Shown: piece after piece, positions 58,889 through 64,000 of the stretch
How positions within the stretch are numbered: position 1 is the stretch's first letter
Layout: every line of letters begins with the position of its first letter
Assembly (NCBI GenBank): GCA_030063045.1
Contig: JAQSEB010000004.1
Span: forward strand, 3,705,200-3,769,199
DNA from: Pratylenchus scribneri
Taxonomy: Eukaryota > Nematoda > Chromadorea > Rhabditida > Pratylenchidae
Reading direction: 5' to 3'
DNA length: 64,000 bases
The notes under the pieces: generated by a model
Database searches by the model: none
What the model was told of the DNA's origin: nothing
Seen by the model: the letters and a program-made list of their open reading frames with translations, nothing else
Translations under genes and position numbers: made by a program

Positions 58889-60476
58889 TTAATTTTTATA
58901 CTCGAATTTCCATGTATTGACAATTGTCTTCGCAATTTGATCGAACAATTCCGCATGATTTCCTTCCACCAACATTTTCCATCCATCGGATTCAATCACC
59001 TTTGAAATTAGAATATTATTTAGATTAAGATGGGTGTTTAAAATTTTAACCTAATTTATAATTTTAAATTATTGAATTTTTATACCTTTATAGTATCTAA
59101 TATGCGTTTATCTATAATCTTTTATGAAATGAAATTGAAATAAAATCGATTTTATATTAAAATTTTTGTAAATAAATATTAATTGATGAATTTGACAAGT
59201 TTTTAATGATAAATTAGATGCTTTTACAAATATTTTCCTAAAAAATTTTTTCCTCATTTATGATATTTTCACCTCTTTTGCATTCTTCTGTATATAATTG
59301 ATTGCCTCAATCTCGAGATATTCGGCAGAATGCTGTTTGGCCAATATTAGTATTTCACAAACATTCTCATTTCCCATTGTATTGGGCAATCCTTCAAAAA
59401 TTGCCATCAAAATTCGATCAAATAATTTCGGAAAATTGCCTTCGACCAATATTTTCCATCCATTAGATTTCATTACCTTTTTGACATTGTTAAATTATTT
59501 CATTTATATGACACTTTTATTAAATTTGGAAATCTCGGCTGCTAGGTATCATATTGACTCAAGAACAGTGTTTTGCCACTGACAGCTCTTGCTTCGGAGA
59601 TGGAACAAATATTTTGAAAGGGTCGGAGCTGAAAAAATTTTAGGGGGTCGGAGCCAGGAGCTGTAGCCAGAGCCATAAAATTCGAAAGGCACAAAGAGAG
59701 AATTGCTCAAGAATAGTCTCATTCGACTCGGCATGGTCGATTTAGTCTATGAAATTTTAATTTCAGACTGTTATGATTTATGTTCTAATACACTTTCCAT
59801 TAGATTCCTATTCTGCTCTGAGCCCTACCCCAAAACAGTCTGAAATTGAAATTTCATAGAGTAAATCGACTATGCCCAGCAAATGAGCCTATTCTTGGTT
59901 CTGTATTACATCTAGAGCCGAGATTTCAAAATTGCCCAGCTAAAAAGTTTGGCAATTCTGCGGGGATTGCCCAATTCCAAGATTGCCCGTACCTAACATA
60001 TGTATTATTTTTTCACCTCTTTTGCACGAATCTTGATGTATCCGATTGCATTAACGATTAGATTGTGATGTTCGGTGGAATTGCGATTGGCCAAAACCAA
60101 CAATTCACAAACATTCTCATCCCAAATTGTACAAATACCCCCAGAAATTGCCTTCAAAATTTGATCGAGTAAATCATCGAAATTGCCTTCCACCAGCATT
60201 CTCCATCCATCAGATTTTATCACCTTTAAAAATACTAAAATTATTTATTTATGAATTGCTTAACCATTATTGCATGTATTTGGATGAATCGGATGGCACT
60301 AGTCTTGAGATATTTAGCACAATAACGATCAGCCAAGACCAACAATTCACAAACATTTTCAATGCTCATTGAATTAGTTAATTTTTGTTCACAGAGGACC
60401 TTAATGAAAAAATAAATAATTGAAAATATAAATTGTGTTATTATCGCAGTTTACGCGCTGGAAGGGAAAAAGAATG

Positions 60477-60517
<41 letters not shown>

Positions 60518-61041
60518 GAAGAAGAAGAAGAGGAAATGAAGTTGAGAATCATCCTCATCATTTCTTCTTCTCCTTCTTCGTCATCTTCATCCTTTTTCCC
60601 TTCCAGGTAAATGCATCCTAAGTATTAGCCTTCAATTTATCAAGTTCATATTGGTCGGAAGCCTCCAACAATTCCATAGGCATTTCACTCAGTTTTGGTG
60701 CATTCGCGCTATACCTGAAAATTATACATTTATTTTAAACATGTTTTAAATATTTCCAAACATGAATTTGAGCATTTGTTCAAGCACCGGGGATTTGATG
60801 TTCTTAATATTGACAATTCCTTCTTTCGACTCGACCATTTGGTTTTCGAACATTGCGCGAAAAACTGGTGACTGGCATGCCAAAACTCCTTTATGAGCCT
60901 AAAATTTGCCAAAAAGATTTAGCCCAATATTTTACTTTTTACCTTGAATTTGTTCCCATCCTCGGCGACCAAGATACAATCCGGAAATAAACTCTGCTCA
61001 AACAAATTGCCCATTTTTTCCACAAAATTAGCCACAGCCAT
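58889..61041 (-). CDS. BTB protein with repeated BACK-type exons
   Basis: Seven exons (61041-60943, 60898-60762, 60714-60630, 60399-60265, 60223-60017, 59476-59273, 58999-58889) join in phase into 325 aa. Residues 1-107 form a BTB domain (NLFEQSLFPDCILVAEDGNK, AHKGVLACQSPVFRAMFENQ, YSANAPKLSEMPMELLEASD). The BACK region is then iterated: ENVCELLVLADRYCAKYL; IKSDGWRMLVEGNFDDLL with ENVCELLVLANRNSTE; MKSNGWKILVEGNFPKLF with ENVCEILILAKQHSAE; and a final IESDGWKMLVEGNHAELF. Exons 5 and 6 are two tandem copies of a phase-0 exon of 207 and 204 nt. No MATH domain precedes the BTB. It is probably a cullin-3 adaptor relative with an elongated stalk; the role of the extra units is unknown. The intron after exon 3 starts with GC. 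Confidence 0.75.
59710..59896. repeat. Foldback element in intron 5 of the repeated-BACK gene
   Basis: agaatagtctcattcgactc and gcatggtcgatttagtctat at the left pair with agtaaatcgactatgccc and tgagcctattctt at the right. Inner arms are gaaattttaatttcagactg and cagtctgaaattgaaatttc. It is the same family as 3652-3884. Confidence 0.75.
60460..60604. repeat. Microsatellite-bearing inverted repeat in intron 3 of the repeated-BACK gene
   Basis: ggaagggaaaaagaatgagg at the left and ctttttcccttcc at the right are inverted. Between them a GAT/GAA microsatellite pairs with a TCATC/TTCTTC run. The hairpin fills most of the GC-starting intron between exons 3 and 4. Confidence 0.7.
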
Positions 61042-61354
61042 AATGATTATGTTTTGTTTTTAGATACGAAAGACGAAGCTTAATAAATATTTGAACGAAA
61101 AGTTCGATATGGTTTTAAATTTCTATAAAAGTGCATAATTTAAAATTATATTGGTCTAAGATTTTTTTAAGACTTTTATTTTCTACATTTCTGTTAATGA
61201 CCTATAAGTGGACCCCATTCAAAAAAATGCTGGTAGATAACCGACAAGTACGTTAAATTCTCATTTTTTTCATCCAAATGCCCTGGGGCAATGAATTCGA
61301 TCAATGAACATCAATTCATCTTCCCTTCAACATATTTGAATTATTTGGAGCTAG

Positions 61355-61763
61355 GTCAATTCCACAATGGTGCAAATATGGGCGATTCCAAAATAGTGCA
61401 AATATAAAGTTTTTGGCTTCTAATAAATCATAAACTGGTTTTAGACTCTACAAAACTTATATCATTTTGTAGATCTCATCGAGATGCATCGATTGGTATA
61501 TAATTTGTCATGATTTGATCAAAATTAAAGAATTTTAAACCATTTAAACCATTTTTTCCAGATTTCGGTTTTAAACTTTCTTATTTTATACCAAAAGCTA
61601 AAATATTATATACCAATCGATGCGTCTCGATGAGATCTACAAAATGGTATAAGGTGTGTTGGGCCTAAAATCAGTTTCTGATTTATTAGAAGCCAAAAAC
61701 TTTATATTTGCACCATTGTGGAATCGCCCATATTTGCACCGCCCTTTGTCTATTGTGGAATCG
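61355..61763. repeat. Complete foldback element, ATCGATTGGTATA family
   Basis: tcaattccacaat and gtgcaaatatgggcgattcc at the left are inverted as ggaatcgcccatatttgcac and attgtggaatcga at the right. Inner arms carry gagatgcatcgattggtata and accaatcgatgcgtctcga. It is the cleanest copy of this family in the window, lying upstream of the repeated-BACK gene start. Confidence 0.8.
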
Positions 61764-62805
61764 ACACCGCACGGAATTATTTCACCATTCTTTATCTGAG
61801 AATCCAGATCCAGATCCTCAACTGATGAAATTGACCCAATGAAAGAGTAAAAAATTCAAAATATTTTGCCTAATTAAAATATCCCTTTTACTAATATCAT
61901 TCAAAAAATAAAATCATTTGCTTCAGGGGGAAACCGCTCTCCAATAAGTGAGGACCAATATGAAAAAAAGAGGGGTGTATGGGAGAAATATATTTTTATT
62001 ATTTGTTGGAATTAATTAGAAATAAAAATAATTGGTTAGGGCATTTGCATTGAAGGAACAACAAAATGAACAAAGGAATTAATCTCCTCCATCAAATTTT
62101 ACTTTTTTAATTTGAAGAAATATTATACAAATTATTTGCCCCAGGCAACATCAACGGTGATCAGCAGTACACTGAAGTTTGACGAATTGATTTTTGTTTT
62201 GAGGATGCCATTGTCCAAAAATATAAAATGAAATACAACTGATGCACTGATGGATTATTTATTTTTGGAATTGTACAAATATAGATCATAATGATTTAAT
62301 TAAAATTAAATTATAAAAATTTATGGTGGCATATAAATATAAAAATAGCAATCAATGCCATTGATGAATAATGGAAATTATGAATTATTTCAATTTAAAA
62401 TTATTGTAAAAATTATCCCATTCTTCTTATTCTAAATTTCTTTTTTTTCTTCTATAAAATTGTCCTAAATTATTTGTTGTCCTATTTTGAGTGATTGTGA
62501 GAACAAAGAGGATATGAGTCATACTTGCTCAATTGTTAAGCATTCTCATCCCCAATGAAAAGAATTCGACTAGCCTTTATTGATATAAAAAAATAGAGGA
62601 GGAAAAGCATCCTTTTTTATCTTTTTGTCTGCTTGGTTCATTTTTATACAAAAAAATGAGAAAAAATCTGTCTTCCATTACGAAAATTATTAGTTTGAAT
62701 GAATTAGGGTGTGGCATGTGAATGTTCATAAATTCAAATTAGGACATTTTTAAGCTATAAAATTTCGTTTTTCGGTATATTATTCCTTTTCCCTCAAAAT
62801 TTGCA
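61764..62805. other. Intergenic upstream of the lysozyme-like gene
   Basis: No exon was seen. It should contain the promoter of the gene at 62806. attagggtgtgg at 62704 also occurs at 51682, suggesting shared flanking DNA. Confidence 0.3.
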
Positions 62806-64000
62806 ATGTCTTTATTAATTGGTCGCTCCATTTTGCCTACATTTAGTGCCTTCTTTTTTCTCATTCTATCGATCCAGGTAATCCAAAAATAAATGAATAA
62901 TTTTTAAAATGAATTTTAGAATTCGTTGGAAGCTGCCAAATTTGGGAAGGCCTACAACATTTATGAAAAATTGGAAAAGGCCGATTTCAAATGTCTTCTA
63001 CCGTATGGGGAAGTGCCAGTGATCAGAATTTATGCTGGAGGGAATATTGACCAAAATGGAATAAAAAATATTGAGAATGCTCAAGCCGGTTAGTTTTGAA
63101 TTTTGACATTGGCAAATATATTAGTAAGAATATATCTTTATGGAAATTATTTTTGGGACTTAAAATTTTTTTGTCTCTGAAATTATTTTTTGGCAATAAA
63201 ATCATTTTTTGCCTGGAAATTATTTAGTGCTAAATTATTTTTTTGGTAATAAAAATTCATTTAGCTTTATATATTATAAGAAAGTTTCGAAATTTAGACT
63301 TACATTAGGATTTCGGATAAAAGGGTTTATTAAAATGGAATAACAAGACTATATATTATGGCCTTAAAAATAACAATTTTAGATGACAATTTATTGTTTG
63401 TAAAAATTTTTGGAAAGTATTTTATACCAAAAAAAGTTTATTTTTTTTATATTCAGCCGGGTACACGGGCACTGAAGTCTATGTCCAACCAGCGGTTTTA
63501 ATGTCATCAAAATCGGGTTCCCAACAATTTGAGGAAGGGCACAAAATGTGTAAATCAAATATAATATATTCATTGATTAATCAAAATAGAAAAAAAAATT
63601 CAGAAATAAAAAGATTATAAACAAAATTTTCAATATTTTTTAGTTAGAAAATGCAAATTTTAAATTAGAATTTGGTCAACCCATATAATAATTGAATGGA
63701 AAAATTTAAGATTAAAATTGGTCAGAACAGAATATTTAAAAGTTATATTCATCCAAAATCCAGAAACTCTTACAATAATTCGAATTTCTTTTGACATTAA
63801 ATATTTGAATTCGATTGTTGTCTTTTGGACAGGTATTGGCATACACTTGGTCAAGGTCGAAATGCTCAAACTTCGCAGGATTTTACTGATTTTCGGCCAT
63901 TTGGCTCTTGGAAAACGCCAGCCGTGAAAGAATATGGCATATTTTTTGAATTTTAAATCGAATTTTTTTAAATTTTTTTAGACATTGTTGACAATCAATT
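62806..64000 (+). CDS. GH25 lysozyme-like protein (LYS-1 type), cut by window end
   Basis: Exons 62806-62877, 62920-63088, 63457-63547, 63833-63936 and 63982 onward. A signal peptide (FSAFFFLILSIQ core) is followed by FGKAYNIYEKLEKADFKC, VIRIYAGGNIDQNGIKNIEN, AGYTGTEVYVQP and SKSGSQQFEEGHK, then YWHTLGQGRNAQTS, DFTDFRPFGSWKTPAVKEY and DIVDNQ at the edge. These match the start and end of nematode LYS-type GH25 lysozymes, which cleave peptidoglycan and act in bacterial digestion or defence. The middle (about 60-80 residues before YWHTLG) was not found between 63548 and 63832. Where the family has a catalytic Asp near the mature start (V-D-L-S type), this protein reads YNIYE with Asn. It may therefore be inactive or a pseudogene. 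The last intron would need a GC donor (63937). Confidence 0.65.

Overview
The window is eukaryotic and very AT-rich. Its genes are split by many short AT-rich GT-AG introns, and several start codons sit a few bases after a TTTCAG/TTTTAG-like acceptor, as at nematode trans-splice sites. The recognisable families point to a nematode: a stand-alone hedgehog-type Hint (Hog) domain pair, a LYS-1-type GH25 lysozyme-like gene, MATH-BTB/BACK (SPOP-like) genes, nematode-style BTB proteins and a SPRY protein. Base composition, SPRY and MATH-BTB content, and many small secreted or nuclear-signal proteins suggest a plant-parasitic tylenchid (root-knot or cyst type). That last step is inference. I saw no convincing tRNA, rRNA or CRISPR.

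Layout. 1.3-4.1 kb: a class II aldolase/MtnB-like gene with an N-terminal signal peptide. 5.7-20.2 kb: a family I do not recognise, present as copy A (+), an extra last exon, copy C (+, damaged) and copy D (-, complete, 593 aa). Members combine a signal peptide with a Pro/Ser/Thr-rich tail carrying nuclear-localisation-like clusters, and each is preceded by a related GC-richer block. 21.5 kb: a small secreted Cys-rich protein. 23.0-24.2 kb: an internally deleted hAT transposon with TIRs and a near-perfect 8-bp target duplication. 24.9-28.1 kb: a nuclear-type coiled-coil protein. 30.9-37.9 kb: two tandem nine-exon BTB paralogues with acidic tails. 38.5-39.7 kb: tandem repeats, one of which follows an ankyrin-like stub. 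40.3-43.3 kb: an unidentified gene and a SPRY gene. 43.8-44.9 kb: an unresolved charged gene. 46.1-49.2 kb: two Hint-only secreted proteins. 49.9-51.0 kb: a GC-rich inverted-repeat and tandem-repeat island. 52-57 kb: a MATH fragment, an unknown basic protein and a MATH-BTB gene. 58.1-61.0 kb: BTB-BACK genes, one with its BACK unit repeated by exon duplication. 62.8 kb to the end: the lysozyme-like gene, cut by the window edge.

Exon models were made by hand from splice sites, phase continuity and paralogue comparison. Nearly every intact model closes in frame across all exons. Introns and intergenic DNA hold many foldback (MITE-like) elements from at least two families. Three genes each appear to carry a one-base length change (MATH-BTB, SPRY, first Hint gene), so either decay or homopolymer errors in the assembly should be considered.
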